A stretch of 64,000 nucleotides of DNA from Undibacter mobilis (GTDB lineage Bacteria > Pseudomonadota > Alphaproteobacteria > Rhizobiales > Xanthobacteraceae), in contig NZ_QRGO01000001.1 in the NCBI RefSeq assembly GCF_003367195.1, positions 1,784,501 to 1,848,500 on the forward strand, read 5' to 3'. This document shows, one piece after another, positions 63,578 to 64,000 of this stretch. Each line of letters opens with the position of its first letter. The first letter of the stretch is position 1. Under the pieces are notes generated by a model. The model did not search any database. It worked only from the letters and a program-made list of their open reading frames with translations, and had not been told where the DNA came from. Position numbers and translations under genes: made by a program.

Positions 63578-64000
63578 ATGAGGATGAAGACAACAACGGG
63601 CGTGCTCGCATTGCTCGCCACGCTTGTCGCTGGGCCGTCGCTGGCCCAGGACAGTTACCCCTCGCAGAACATTCGTTTTGTCGTGCCGTTCACCGCCGGC
63701 AGCGCCACCGATACTTTGGCGCGCGTCCTGGCCAACAAGATGTCGACGACGCTGGGCCGTACCATCACGGTGGAGAACATTGCCGGCGGCAACGGCATCC
63801 CGGCGTCGCAGAACGTCGTGAGGGCTGAGCCGAACGGTTACACCGTCATGGTCACGTCCAATACGACGCACGCGTCGAACCAGGCGCTGCTCAAGAAGGT
63901 GCCGTATGACGCGGTGAAGGACTTCGAGCCGATCACCAAGCTCGGCACCATCACGCTGGCGCTGGTCGGGCATCCGTCGGTGCCGGCCAATAACGTGTCC
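63578..64000 (+). CDS. Bug-family (tripartite tricarboxylate transporter) binding protein, 5' part
   Basis: The first 141 residues of an extracytoplasmic binding protein of the Bug/TctC family; the gene runs off the right edge. A signal peptide (TTGVLALLATLVAGPSLAQ) ends near residue 24, then the family start YPSQNIRFVVPFTAGSATDTLAR, VENIAGGNGIPASQNV and ANGYTVMVTSNTTHA-type stretch. AAGGAGGAG precedes the ATG at 63578. It may capture the carboxylic acid degraded by the AtuA cluster; membrane subunits are not in view. Confidence 0.9.
   Translation, partial: MRMKTTTGVLALLATLVAGPSLAQDSYPSQNIRFVVPFTAGSATDTLARVLANKMSTTLGRTITVENIAGGNGIPASQNVVRAEPNGYTVMVTSNTTHASNQALLKKVPYDAVKDFEPITKLGTITLALVGHPSVPANNVS

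Noticed and set aside
1..64000. CRISPR arrays, toxin-antitoxin pairs, prophage or defence islands
   Set aside because: Looked for regular short repeats, small gene pairs and nuclease, helicase or recombinase motifs; none seen.

Overview
The window is GC-rich, densely packed alphaproteobacterial DNA, most likely from the order Hyphomicrobiales (Bradyrhizobium/Rhodopseudomonas/Pseudolabrys side). Supporting signs are two phasins, a PdhS-like polar histidine kinase, an HWE/HisKA_2 kinase, tiny proteins of types common in rhizobia, trxB followed by a LysR gene and faced by a divergent Lrp gene, paired CCTCATCCTGAGGAGC-type palindromes, and a tRNA-His without an encoded G-1 and with A73, a known alphaproteobacterial trait. 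The species cannot be named from this.

Layout. 1-9269 (+): an assimilatory nitrate/nitrite operon: end of an NrtD-type ATPase, NirB-like FAD reductase, ferredoxin-type nitrite reductase NirA, an FNR-type flavoprotein carrying an RnfB-like iron-sulfur module, nitrate reductase NasA, and siroheme synthase CysG. 9491-9567: tRNA-Arg(TCG). About 9.6-22.6 kb: accessory-looking DNA, visibly less GC-rich, with a VirK/YbjX protein, an RND efflux operon (adaptor, pump, outer-membrane factor), a divergent secreted protein plus OmpR-type two-component system, and a five-gene operon (HWE kinase, two tiny membrane proteins, VIT transporter, ABC-type membrane protein without its ATPase).

23-28.8 kb: GMC oxidoreductase, small membrane proteins, MgtC, LtrA and a class III CoA-transferase. 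27.7-34.7 kb (-): a peptide-type ABC importer (fused double ATPase, Tat-exported binding protein, two permeases) ending in the CoA-transferase gene. 35-38 kb: malonyl-CoA decarboxylase facing an SDR and a glutamine amidotransferase. 38.2-41.9 kb (+): glpD and glpK with a receiver-domain gene between them. 41.9-46.7 kb (-): AsmA-like protein and a ferric-iron ABC permease and binding protein. 47-50.6 kb (-): DUF1194 protein and PdhS-like kinase. 50.9-52 kb: two phasins. 52.2-55.6 kb: tRNA-His, an MFS transporter and an L,D-transpeptidase, separated by a bidirectional terminator. 56-58.8 kb: LysR, trxB and Lrp. 59.1-60.8 kb: a chemoreceptor broken by one frameshift. 60.9-64 kb: LysR, AtuA pair and the start of a Bug-type binding protein.

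Most of the window is ordinary core or transport metabolism. I found no CRISPR array, prophage, transposase, toxin-antitoxin pair or clear defence system, and nothing I would call a wholly new system. The best leads are the iron-sulfur module on the nitrite-reductase partner flavoprotein and an N-terminal motif it shares with NirA, the outer-membrane factor with two lipoboxes, the frameshifted chemoreceptor, the receiver gene inside the glycerol genes, and the kinase/VIT operon with overlooked tiny genes.
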